A stretch of DNA of 64,000 bases from NCBI GenBank assembly GCA_025331445.1, contig JAIWNE010000017.1, forward strand, positions 62,001 through 126,000, in the 5' to 3' direction. The stretch's first letter is position 1. Each line of letters begins with the position of its first letter. Source of the stretch: Blakeslea trispora (Eukaryota; Mucoromycota; Mucoromycetes; Mucorales; Choanephoraceae). Below are positions 24,054 to 35,346 of this stretch, in pieces. The translations under genes were made by a program, and so were the position numbers. The notes under the pieces are model-generated. The model made no database searches. It was not told the DNA's origin and saw only the letters and a list, made by a program, of their open reading frames with translations.

Positions 24054-26107
24054 ATTAAATGTATGTGTGTACGTATATAAGAGAGTGAATAAAATAAAAC
24101 AAAGGTGTATCCTTTATTTTTGTGGCAAGAAGAAGGGTTTTTATATATAAAAAAAAAAGTCTCAAACTGCATAATATAATGAGGTCACCATGAAGCTTTT
24201 CTTTCTTTTCGTTATTGCTTTATTTAGTACTGCAGATCCAACATGACGTAAATTTCTTAAAGTACAGTTCACATCACCTATACATCATTTCTCTCTCTCT
24301 CTCTCTCTCTCTCTTTGTCTTTTTTCCCTTATTTTTCGAAAATTAGTACCTTATTTTGGGTTTCGCGTCTCTAAAAAACACGACATGTATTACAAGCAAA
24401 AAAAGTCAAAATGATAACTGTATTTATACTATTTTACACTTGAAGATGTTTGGACAACAAATAAACTAAAAAAGGAAGTTGAGCTTGAAACTTTTTTTTT
24501 CTTTCTTTCTCGAAGCTTTCAATTGATCTTCAATAATAAAAAAAATCCTGCAATTTTAAAACGACTCTCATCTGCACCATTTTCTCAAGATAAATCGTAC
24601 TCTAGTCGTACAGAACTGTTTGTATTTTTAAGAGATATATTAAACATCATCGTTTTGAGCATCGACTTCTTTTCAAAATTGTCTCAGGCAGAATGTGTCT
24701 AGTGTATCAGCTACTCTGATTTCGGAGACTACTTTAATTTCATCTTCTTGATAAGCAATGTGTCTTTTAGCATCTTTATGCGATTATACCTTGAAAGCGA
24801 GTTTTTAGATGAAACCTACAGTTGTTTGAATCGAATATTTGGAGGAGTGATGGATACGAAATAGTCAAAGCAGGAATTCAATGGCTTGAGTATCCGCTCA
24901 CTCTTTAGCCATCATCTTGGCCAATCCTATTCAAATGGTAATTCATTGAGACTGAAGGGCAAAACAATAGTGTTTCGATATTTTCTTCCCGAGTTTGAAG
25001 TTGTCTGTAACCTTTTGTGGAACCTTGTTTTCGATCCTTATCATATATGAGCGACTCAATTGAAACAAGAGGTACAATAGGCGGAAATAAAGTTTTTTTC
25101 TTCTCGAATTATTGTTACTACTTTATTGATGATTCGATGTTTGCATCTTTAAGAAACGGGAATTCTTGATGATTCTCGAATATATCTCTCATCTAAAACA
25201 AATCATTGTTCCTTTTATCAATGCTTTCCTGCTGTCATAGAGTACATATAACTGTATTCACCGTACTTGTTTATATATACTAGAATGGCTTTTTAGAAAA
25301 ATAAAAAAAAAGACTAAAAGCTGCCAATCAAATCAAAAGATTCACAAAAAAAAAAGAAATTGGATCTTTATATTGGTTTTTTAAGCTTCATAACATAACG
25401 CAGAAAAAAAAAAGATCAATTCATAGCTTTTTTCTATAAAGTCGAATGTAAGAATTAGGCGATAATATCGATTTGTTCGTACATCAAACCACAAAACCGA
25501 TATTCTTCCATTCGCAATTTTTGCTATTTAGATAGTTTTCTCTTTTTTTTTTTAAAAAAAAATAAAAAATAAAAAACGGCATAAAGCCTCATCATTCTCG
25601 TTCATTAAATAGCTAGACAATAATTCATGCAATTTTCCACTCAAGTGAACGGATATTGAATTATAGTAATTTGAGATTCTGTAAAACCAAAAAGAGATTT
25701 TTGTTTCAAAAAAGTCATGCCATTTAAAGTGGTTGTCTAATTCTCAAAAAAAGGGGAAAATAAGACCCAAAAGTAAAACAAGACAAGCTGCTTCATTCAC
25801 ATAACATTCTCAATTACTACATGAAGCATCAGAGTCATCAAGCATTTTATAAGAAGGAAAGCATCATAAAACAAGTACGATTACATACTGACTCTCTCCT
25901 TTTTTGAATACTCGACCATTTTTTGATTTTTTCTGTCCCTCCCCCAATTCCCCTAAAAGAGAAAAAAAAGAACCCAAAAAAAAAGAAACCCACATAAATA
26001 CACATGAACAAACGGCTCATTTCTTTTTTTTTTCATAGTAGGCTATAAAAACTTGTTCTAATTCATTTTGTCTTTTTTTTTTTATATCTTAATTTATTGA
26101 TTCGCTC
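24054..26107. other. Intergenic between divergent genes, with decayed coding-like text
   Basis: Two-kilobase spacer between the Ish1-like gene and the desaturase. A minus-strand stretch near 24650-24760 reads QEDEIKVVSEIRVADTLDTF before a stop and looks like a decayed C-terminus of an unknown element. A CT microsatellite lies at 24291-24314. The last 200 bases before the desaturase hold T-rich tracts; a TATAAA-like sequence lies at 26043. Confidence 0.4.
24291..24314. repeat. (CT)12 microsatellite
   Basis: Uninterrupted CT dinucleotide run seen directly, about 240 bases upstream of the Ish1-like gene's start on the opposite strand. Confidence 0.9.
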
Positions 26108-27490
26108 ATGTCCACAACAACTACAACAGAGGCTAATAGAACGTTTCAAGAGAGTAAGCATCCTCCTTATGCATTGACATCTACTGAAGCTCGCCAACTT
26201 CCATTGGCTAATCCTGAATTACCTCCATTGTTTGACGGACCTACAACCTTGAGTAATTTTGCTTCTCGAGTCAATTGGTTCCAGTCCATCTTGTTGACTT
26301 CCACTCTCATGATGGCCATCTATTTTGCATCTGTCACACCACTTCAGACAAAAACATTCTACTGGGCTTTCATCTATTACATGACAACAGGCGTAGGCAT
26401 CACAGCTGGATACCATCGCTACTGGTCGCATCGATCCTTCGATTGTACAAAATTGACCCAAATCATTCTTTGCCTATCTGGTTCTGGCGCATTTGAAGGC
26501 TCAATTCATTGGTGGTCTAGAGGTCATCGTGCGCATCATCGTTGGACAGATTCAGACAAAGACCCTTATGCTGCTACTCGGGGTTTCTTCTTTTCGCATA
26601 TTGGTTGGATGTTGATTCGTCGTCCCAATAACAAAATTGGATATGCAGATACAGCTGATTTGAAGGCAGATCCCTTGGTTCGATTCCAACACCGGTACTA
26701 TATCTTCTTTGCTGTAGGCATGGCTTTTGTATTTCCTTGTTTAGTAGCTGGTCTAGGTTGGGGTGATTTCAAAGGTGGATTGGTCTATGCTGGTCTTTGT
26801 CGTCTGGTGATTGTTCATCATGCTACCTTTTGCGTCAACAGTCTTGCTCATTTCGTTGGCGATACTCCTTTTGACGACTACCATACACCAAAGAACTCTT
26901 GGATTACAGCACTTGTGACCTTTGGTGAAGGCTATCATAACTTTCATCATGAATTTCCTCAAGATTACCGTAATGCAATTCTTTGGTACCAATACGATCT
27001 TACTAAATGGATAATCAAGCTCTTGAGCTTTTCTGGTCTCACATATAATCTCAAGATGTTTCCTGCAAACGAAATCGAGAAGGGTCAAGCTCAAATGATT
27101 GAAAAGCAATTGGACAAGATAAAGTCCAAGCTCAATTATGGTAAGCAGCTTCAGGAACTGCCGGTCTTTACTTTGGAAGAGTTCCAAACAATGGTGCTAA
27201 AAAACAATAAGAAATGGATTTTGTTGGACGGTATGCTTTATGACGTCGAAAACTTTGATCATCCTGGTGGTTCCAAATACCTCTTGGCGGGCATAGGGAA
27301 AGATGTGACAAAGTCATTCAATGGGGGTATTTATAATCATTCAAATGGTGCTCGAAATTTATTGACCAGCATGCGAGTGGGTGTTCTCAAAGGCTCTGTT
27401 GACTTGAATCAAACTTATCTAAGGATAGATCATTCTGCAAAAGCTGCAAATTATGATAGTAGCTTAGAGCCAGAAAAAAAGATGCTCTAA
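26108..27490 (+). CDS. OLE1: Acyl-CoA delta-9 desaturase with C-terminal cytochrome b5 domain (OLE1)
   Basis: Integral ER-membrane enzyme that introduces the delta-9 double bond into palmitoyl- and stearoyl-CoA. Single exon, 460 aa. The three histidine boxes that bind the di-iron centre are intact: HRYWSH (about residue 103), HRAHH (about 140) and HNFHH (about 278). Hydrophobic pairs flank them (for example WFQSILLTSTLMMAIYFA). The C-terminal b5 domain, about residues 345-425, has the haem motif DHPGGSKYL near 383. Domain order and length agree with fungal Ole1. The start at 26108 is the first ATG after a T-rich leader and gives a normal N-terminus. It converges with the coiled-coil gene at 28215. 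Confidence 0.95.
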   Translation: MSTTTTTEANRTFQESKHPPYALTSTEARQLPLANPELPPLFDGPTTLSNFASRVNWFQSILLTSTLMMAIYFASVTPLQTKTFYWAFIYYMTTGVGITAGYHRYWSHRSFDCTKLTQIILCLSGSGAFEGSIHWWSRGHRAHHRWTDSDKDPYAATRGFFFSHIGWMLIRRPNNKIGYADTADLKADPLVRFQHRYYIFFAVGMAFVFPCLVAGLGWGDFKGGLVYAGLCRLVIVHHATFCVNSLAHFVGDTPFDDYHTPKNSWITALVTFGEGYHNFHHEFPQDYRNAILWYQYDLTKWIIKLLSFSGLTYNLKMFPANEIEKGQAQMIEKQLDKIKSKLNYGKQLQELPVFTLEEFQTMVLKNNKKWILLDGMLYDVENFDHPGGSKYLLAGIGKDVTKSFNGGIYNHSNGARNLLTSMRVGVLKGSVDLNQTYLRIDHSAKAANYDSSLEPEKKML

Positions 27491-28214
27491 ATCAAATAAA
27501 TGAATTCTTTTCTCTCTTTCTTGTAATTTAATTTTTCTTTGCATCTCCCCTTTTTTTTCGATAAGATGTGCTATAGAGAACATCCTGAGTACTTGTAAAA
27601 TCTCTCAACCTGACGTCTTTACGCTGTTCAATTACAAACTATCTGATTGTTGCATACATATAGGGCTTATATCCTCCCCCCCTTTTTTTTTTCCGAGTCA
27701 GACCAATGCATAGATTTAGATCTCAAGAATCTTTTGCGTGATATCTGTAGTTATGCATATGTATCATGATCAAACAATTGCACCAACAAATGGACTTTTG
27801 AATGGTACAATGACAAACTCAATAAGAGAAAAAAGGCTCACTATCCTGAGGCTCCCCCTTTCTCTTTCTTATCAGTTGATTCATACGGGGGGTTTTCAAT
27901 TGGGTCTTTCTCATTTTGGTATGTGCTTTTTCTGGAATTTGGTTGTATTGCATTCATATCATTATCTCCTTTTTTTTTGTAGCTAATGCCTTGTTTCAAG
28001 ATCATTTTGTATTCATTTATAAAGAAATGTTCCAAGCATTTCTAAACAAAAAAAACATGACTATATATAGATGTATGTATGTATGTATGTAGGTAGGTAT
28101 GTAGTTGAAGAGGTATGTATAGATGTATATATATAAAGAATAACGGAGGGAGATGAAGGAAAAATCTAATCATGAAAAGAGAAACAAGAGGGTATTAATC
28201 TATAGTCCTATATA
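27491..28214. other. Intergenic between convergent genes
   Basis: 3' flanks of the desaturase and the coiled-coil gene. Contains pyrimidine runs and an ATGT tetranucleotide repeat at 28071-28090. No supported gene. Confidence 0.5.
28071..28090. repeat. (ATGT)5 microsatellite
   Basis: Tetranucleotide run seen directly, followed by degenerate AGGT units to about 28101. Confidence 0.85.
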
Positions 28215-30632
28215 CTATTGTTTTTTCCAAGCAGAGGCATTCGGGTTTAACTTTGACTTTCTAGAATTATCTTGTTGGTATCCTTGAGGAATTTTTATCG
28301 AATAACGGGATGGCTTGCCATTGATTTCAGTTGTAAATGTCAAATAACCATCTTCAGTGATGTAGCCAGGCTCTGTTTGGGGTTTGCTACGTACAGTATT
28401 AGTGTGTGTTGTAGTGTTGATTCCTGGATTGTTATTGCTAACTGTTGTATTGTTGACAGGCGTGATAGGCCGCGTTCTAGGTGGTTGGCTTCTACGGGCC
28501 TTTTGTTTGACATCCGTATTTGATTTCTTTTGGTATTTATCTAGTTCTAATTGTAAATAATCTATTTGGATTCTATTGACGTTTTCGGCTTGCTTCAAAT
28601 GGCGTATTTCTTCGTCTTTGGTATCAAGTAATTCGGTCAAGTCTTGTAGTTTCTGCTTGTCATCCTTCTTTTCTAATTTTACACAGATATCATAATACTT
28701 TGCTTGAAGCTCTCTGTACTTCAAGGCCCATTCATCAGCCGTCTTCTTGGCTTCATCTTCCGATTGCATCATGTCTGCCCAATCTTCGGCCTTTTTGGAT
28801 TTTTGTATCTTTTTGCCAAAATCTTCACTGCAATCAATACCGTCTGCCATAGTAGAAGTACTTGTAGTAGGTGCCATCTTTCGCTTGTTGTTAAGGATAG
28901 CCAATTCGGCTTCTGCTAACTGATTTTTGGTGTGTCTCAATTCTCTAGTTTGAGCCTTAATCTTATTTTCATGCACTGTAGCTTCCTCTAATAACTGTTG
29001 ATTGATTTCCTGCATTTGCTTGATTTGGTTTTTCAGTTGTTTGTTTTGTGTCTCAAGGTTGTACAGCTTTGTTCGGTCAACGGAAGCTGGTTCCTTTTTA
29101 GCCGACTTGGTTGAAATTGAGATGCGCTGCTCCTCTAATTCTTTAAGTCGACCAGTCAATGATTCTACTTTCTGAGTCATTGTCTGAAGAGAGACAAGAT
29201 CAATCTCATGTTGTTTCTCCAACTCTGCATTTCTCGTCTTCAATACTTCAAACTCAAACAGTTGACGTTGTGATTCTGCAGATTTCGATTTGTACAAAGC
29301 AAGCTCTTTTTCAAGGATCGATATAACAGCTTCCGAATCTTTGTGCTGACTATTGTGCTCAGAAGGAGGAGACACAGCCTCAAGTATTGTTCTTCTTTGC
29401 ATATCCACCTGAGCTTCCATGCGATCAACTGCATTAGCTGCAAAACTCAGCATCTCTTTCTTTTGTTCTTCCCAAAAGCGACGAGCTTCTAAATGATTCT
29501 CTGAAGCTCTCCAGACAATCTGTCCAAGATGAAATTGAAGCTGAGTTTCGATGATGTCGTCAATACGCGATAAAACTCGGCTTTCGAGATCATAGCCCAT
29601 CTTGTCATCTTCTTTGGTTTCCGCGGATATCAGGTAACCCGTCGGTATTTGTGGAACTGGTGGCACGGCTGAAAATGAGAGTGAATGTGGTGGCAGCTAT
29701 TTATTATACAAAAATTATGTCAACGTTTTTTCTTTTGTTTTTTTTTCTTGGATGTCTATTTCTTACTGAAGTTACTTCGCTGAGTTTTCGCAAAGCCATA
29801 AACCTTGGACTGACTGCGCTGTTACTGCTAAATTCTTTTTGATAGTTATCTACAAACGAAGGCTTTCTTGATTTTACGCCTGGTGTGGAAGAGATGATAG
29901 GTGTCGAGACTGAAGCTTTGATTGTGTTTTTTGAGAGCCGTCTTGCCTTCAAGACATGAGATGGTGGACATAGCGCATTAAATGCAGCCAAATCTTGTGA
30001 CAGCTGTGAAGGGCGCCTGCTGAGTGATGCCCTCTTTTCATATAGATTATCTTCCAATATGTTTTCAACGCTACTATTGGTAGTATTTAAATAACCTAAG
30101 ATATATAAGGCTATGGTATCACAAAAAAGCTGTATTCTTTGAGGTACCTTCGTCTGTTTGTTGTTCTTGCTTATCAGGAAAAAGACAAGTGGGATGCAAG
30201 GAAATTTCATAATCATGAAATCTTAATTTACTAGGAGACTGTAAACGAAATAAGAGCCATGTCTTTTGTTTGTTTTTCTTCTAATGTGTTCTCCTCTTTT
30301 TTTTTTTTTTTTTTTTTTTTGCTCTCCCCTCTCTCTATTCTCATGTTGTATCTCTCTGCCTCTAAATCATGGTTATCCCTGTATTTTTTTTTTTTTTTAC
30401 CTCTGGTAAATTTGTGGTTATTCTCTGCTTGCTATTAGCTCTGTTGTCATTGTTCAAAAACCCTTCAGGGGAAGTGTCCTTTTTCTTTTGAAAATTAATT
30501 AATATTTTTGACATACAAAATACACTCATTACTAACCAAATCGGGAATCTTCCTATCATTCGTTGTCAAGGACGTTTGTTCAAAAGAGGTTTTCAAAGGT
30601 CTCGATGCCTTTTCATTGGCTGCATCATTCAT
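28215..30632 (-). CDS. Coiled-coil protein of unknown function
   Basis: Five exons on the minus strand give 693 aa: 30537-30632, 30401-30484, 30148-30238, 29767-30095, 28215-29696. All introns are GT-AG and phases close. Residues 1-100 are polar and low-complexity; a segment KLRFHDYEISLHPTCLF follows. About residues 230-560 form long heptad-like coiled coils. A Pro/Asn/Thr-rich linker leads to a conserved-looking C-terminus, GYITEDGYLTFTTEING. I do not recognise a family; a structural or cytoskeletal scaffold role is only a guess. Intron 2 is 162 nt and carries a 24-nt T-run. At the last junction the acceptor AATAG (29697) is preferred over the nearer TTTTCAG because only it keeps the frame. 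Confidence 0.75.
30297..30320. repeat. Poly-T homopolymer, 24 nt, inside an intron
   Basis: Run of T on the plus strand (A on the transcribed sense) within intron 2 of the coiled-coil gene. Its length is prone to slippage and assembly error. Confidence 0.8.
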
Positions 30633-33600
30633 CTCAAAAAGTTAGATAATAAAGGAAAGTGAAAAGAAGTAAGAAAAGAAGGGGAAAAATAAAAAGGAAA
30701 ATAAAAAGTGGAGTTAAAAGAAAGAAAAGAAAAATAAATATAAATATAAATTTATCATATAAAGGAAAATCTTGCCATATTACATTATAAGTGAACATCA
30801 AAATAAAGTATATGAAAGAGACAGAGAGACTGAGAGACTGAGAGGGGGGGGGGACGAGAGAAAAAAGGGGGGACATTCAGAGTGATACATACCATATATG
30901 GTGAGTACACAACGAGCCCTAATCAATAAAATGATAAAAACGTGGGCCACCCGAGTTACACAAATAAAGTGAATGATATTCTGCTACTGAGGAACCAATC
31001 ATCCAAAAGATATTCTCAAATTGAATAATGAAGGCAATCTATTTTCTTTTTCTTTAAAAGAAAAGTAAATCACTAGTTTTGTCTTTAGAGTCACGCAGAG
31101 AAACAATTTACTTTTATCTAGATGATTTTAAAGAAAAAAAGATAAACTGAAAGCCGATGGTTTCAAGCCGTTTTGCTATTGAGACGATATGTTCCATTTG
31201 ATACAATTACAAAAAAAAATTGAACTTTTTAGACTATTTTCGTGTTATTGATATACATCAATGTTATCCCCTTTCTCTCTCTCTCTTTTTTTTTTATCCC
31301 ATCATTTAGGCTATACACAGATTGGGCCGACCTAAAGAAGACAAAGAGATGATATAGTAAGTTTTTGTTGTTTCTATTTACCTCTTTTTTTTTTTTGTCT
31401 CTTAACAAAGACAGTGAGACATGTTTTGTAGAACATTTTATGTCTCATTGTAATACTGTGTACAACTTTATGACAACCAAGTGTGGTTTATCTCTTAAAC
31501 AGATGAGGTTTCAATTTGTAAAAGCATCGAGACAAAAGAAATAGGTCTAAAAGCAGTAAAGGACACAAAACAAGATAGTAAAAGAAAGAAATAAAGAACT
31601 ACATCTTACTTGATAAACTTATATGATGTATTCGTATCGAACAAAATGTCCCACCTCCAGATTGACAGTTTCAATAGTAATTTTAGTCAAAATAAAGCAA
31701 GTATATATGTGAGTGCATATGCATTTCTTGAAGTTGCTACTGCTTCTCCTCTTTTCGTTTTACTGTACAATGCCCCTTGCTGAGCCAGACTGTCGGGAAC
31801 AAAGCTTAATTTTTACAACTACACCAGAATGAAGGTAAGCATCCTAGTAGGCATAGCATCTTTAGGAGAGGTATTTATTTATATGAATAAAGCCAATAAA
31901 ATAGGCAATTGATAGTCTTGATCTTTCCTTGCCAGGGATCTGATCGTACGATAGACTTCATTTCTAGTCATTGTTTTACCTTTTTATATGCTGTCTTAAA
32001 CTTTGCTTGCCTTTACACCTGGGTCGACGAAACTAGTTTATTTTGCGATAGAGTGCTAAACTTTCACAAACAGATAAAAAAGAACACTTGTATTGTTTCA
32101 TAAAGACAATGAAAACAATTCAGTTTGTATTACACTGTTTATATAGTAAAGAAAAGAAACTTGAAATCTAACACAAGAAGATATTGGGGGCTTCAACAAA
32201 TTGTTATCAAGTTTGTAGAAATACCAGCTATAATGCAAGTTGCAACAAGGGATATGGTTGAGCAGTAATAGGATGGATATTTAAGATGAAAAACCTTTCG
32301 AATTTGGTAATAAAAAACAAACAAGCAAGCTTGTTATCTGTCTATTTTTATATAGAGTAAACATTATTCTATTGCAAGAAAGAAACCCCCCCCATTTTGG
32401 TTTCTTTTACGCAATTCATAGCAAAACGATGCTCTTAAGGTAGGCACCTGAAACAGAGCCATGCTGCTAAGCACAAGATTCTTTGCACAACATCAAATTT
32501 TGTTTGATTGTAAACTAAAAAAAAAAACTCATGTTTCACGCACATTTATGACTTTCAACCTTTGTTGTTTTTAATAAATTATTGTTTTGAATAAGATCGT
32601 ATTCTAAAATAAGCTTATGATAGCTCCACCTTTAGTTATAGTCAATATTCGCCCATTCTGTAGCTTTGAAGTCTTTTTAAGCAGTTGCCGAGAGTATGCT
32701 CTTTCTATTCTTTTATTAGTATTCCGAAATAGGTTTGAACATTGAGCTGTTTTCATCCTGTCAATTCATTAACTTAATTTTTTTCATTTTGTGCAACATA
32801 AAGCGGCTGACATTGCCTTGATTGTGTCTCAAAGAAAGTTCTAAATGACCCTTTTTTTTTATTGTCGTTGATACTCAGAAAAGGCACCAAAATTGATGCT
32901 TGTTGAATTAATAAGAACAATTTACATGTGTGTATGTGCAAGCATGCTAAGCATTTACATGCACATATATGTGGCGTTGAAGTTTGTATTTCGAGCCATA
33001 TAAATCTTGTCGTTTGATCGCAATGAAAGAACCATTAAGAGAAGGCATTGTAAAACAAAGCAGGCTGATATATTACAAGCGAAGTTTGCTTTTGTTTCTC
33101 TCTTTTTTTTTTTTTTTTGAAAACTAAGCAGCCAAAAAAAAAAGGGCGATATAGAGTGCATTATACATTTTTGGCAAATCTATAGATACAATGGAGGTAA
33201 AAGTGAATTTCTGAATAGACGTTCTCCCTTTTAGCAATAATTTGGGCCAATTTGTAATGTCTTTTGCTTCGATTAAAAAAGTGGAGAAATGGCGTCATAA
33301 CTGTATATTGATGTCCGCGAAATGCTTGATTAAAAGCAAAAAGTATCACTGTTGCATTAGTTGATTTGGATTGGACATGTGTAGCTTTGATTTCCGTAAG
33401 GAGTATACGGCTTACTCATGTTTGTGTACCACTGCAGAACAGTGATGCCTTTGTGTTCATTCCATCTTTTTCTTGAAGCACAAAGACTAGAGTCCACATA
33501 AGCTGCTTGGACGTACATTTACGGAACTCCTACAAGAAAATCCGACTTGTTTTCTAAAAGCGATAGGATTGATGGTTGATTGCTTTCTTCTTTGCTTTAT

Positions 33601-33897
33601 CAAAATTGTGCCTAACTTTGAGAATCATACAGTAAACAATGATATCTTGTTTTACCATTATCAGTGATTCCAATGGACAAGTAACTACGTAATGCTAATT
33701 TACAAAAAGATCAGCCCATATCGCTATAACAAGCTAGACATATTGTTTACACGTTTGTATCTATTGCTTGCAGTGCCAATTTGCGTAGTTTGAATATTTC
33801 TCAATTATACCTTAGCCAAGATTTAAATACACTATTTCTGGAAATTGTTTGCTCACAAAAAGAAAAAGCATTGCTCACTAAAAAATTGAAACATCGC
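30633..33897. other. Gene-poor intergenic region
   Basis: 3.3 kb upstream of the coiled-coil gene and left of the Tc1 element. Purine-rich on the plus strand at 30650-30890, with a G-run at 30844-30852. Short frames (31909-32103 plus; 32955-33349 minus) carry no recognisable motif. I see no RNA gene. Confidence 0.45.
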
Positions 33898-35346
33898 TCA
33901 AAATTAAAGAAAATTTACTCACTAGCATTTAAAAAATTCGTTCACTTTTTGAATTTATAATAACAATGGATCGCGTTTTGTTTGAAGACGGCAGAGGAAA
34001 CATCAACGACGAAAACAACGAGCAAGTGTGCGTCTTTGAGATGGAGGCCGATGAGGATGAGTATCCACTCGAAGATGTTACTAACTTCGACAAGTATTCG
34101 GACTCAAAACCACCTGAAAAGTCCACAAAAGCCAAACCCTCTAACTAGCACTGAACCAGCTGTGCCTGAAAGCGAAGGCGAAACCAACAGGGCTTACAGG
34201 TTCTATAAGTTTGATGTTAAGAACCACTTCTTTTTTCTTCTCTCAGAAAAAAAACATGAGTATTCGTGCTGTAGCTAAAGAGCTTCAGATTCCACAAAGC
34301 ACAGCACAAAGTTGGAAGAAGAAGGCGAAGAAAGCAGGAGACGAAGAGATAGAGACCAGGGCATCTGGAAGTGGCAGGAAAGCTGCTGGTAGACCTCCTG
34401 TATTGACAGAAGATCATGCCCGTTCCATCATGGATTTTCTCGACGAAAATCCTTCCTCAGTTCTAGATGACATGATGGAAGGTCTAACAAGCCAATTTGC
34501 CGACCTTCAAATCAAAAAGTCATCTCTTCATGATTTCGTTACTAAGAAATGTAACATCACTCTCAAAAGGGCTCATTTTCATGCAGTTGAGAGAATTAGC
34601 CTAGAAAAAACTGAAGAGCGGTTCCATTGGGTGAAGAATCAGTTGCAGACTGACATGGACTTCATGAGCAACTGCGTGTTCATTGACGAAGCCGCGTTTC
34701 ACATCGATATGAAGCGTTCTATGGCTTGGTTCAAAAAAGGTGAAAGAGCTGTAATTGTTGTGCCTAAGACAAGGGCAAGAACAACTACAATACTTGGAGC
34801 TATAAGCCCATATGGTGTAGTAAATGTCAGAGTTAGATGTCCAAAAAGTTCAAGCTGCAAGCAAGAAAAGAAAAACTGTTGGTGACTCTTCATCATCTCA
34901 TAAGAAGACTAAAGGTGGTACTGTAACTGGTCACTACTTCAAATTTGTTGCCAGTTGCATGGATGTCATGGATTGTCACCCTGAGTTTAAGGGCCATTAT
35001 ATTGTGATGGACAATGCTCCAATTCACAAACACAAGGATATTCAAAAGTACATTGAAAGTTGCGGGTATCGGTGTGTATACCTTCTTCCTTACTCTCCAG
35101 AACTCAATCCTATTGAGAAGTTTTGGTCAGTGGTCAAGAGCAAGCTTAAAAGGGAAAAGCTATTGGAGGAAGAGACAATGACTATGAGAATTCAAGATGC
35201 TTGCAACAAGGTTTTTATTAGTGACCTTCGAGGATTTTGTCATTATTCTTTGTCAAAGTTCGAAGATTGCTTGAGCAGAAAGCCTATTTAGTATTTTCGT
35301 TCACTTTACTCACTATCAATAAACGAATTTTTTTCTTTAATTTTGA
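33898..35346 (+). mobile_element. Tc1/mariner-superfamily DNA transposon (DD34E), about 1.45 kb
   Basis: The 16-nt sequence TCAAAATTAAAGAAAA at 33898-33913 is found in perfect inverted orientation at 35331-35346 and marks the terminal repeats. Inside each end there are further shared short motifs (TTTACTCACTA and CGTTCACTTT), suggesting longer, internally repetitive terminal repeats of about 70 nt. One transposase frame lies between them. The exact outer boundary and the TA target duplication could not be fixed by eye. Size, ends and DDE spacing fit a Tc1-like element. Confidence 0.8.
33966..35291 (+). pseudogene. Tc1-like DD34E transposase with three +1 frame breaks
   Basis: Cut-and-paste transposase of roughly 440 codons if read across the breaks. 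It starts at 33966 with an acidic N-terminal segment. A helix-turn-helix follows (SIRAVAKELQIPQSTAQSW), then a catalytic domain: first Asp in FIDEAAFHIDM, second Asp in VMDNAPIHKH, and Glu in SPELNPIEKFW exactly 34 residues later. Frame breaks, each explained by one extra base, lie near 34140 (CTAACT), at the A8 run near 34248-34255, and at the A5 run 34843-34847. The catalytic triad is intact. Either the copy decayed very recently or some breaks are assembly errors in A-runs. Confidence 0.82.
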
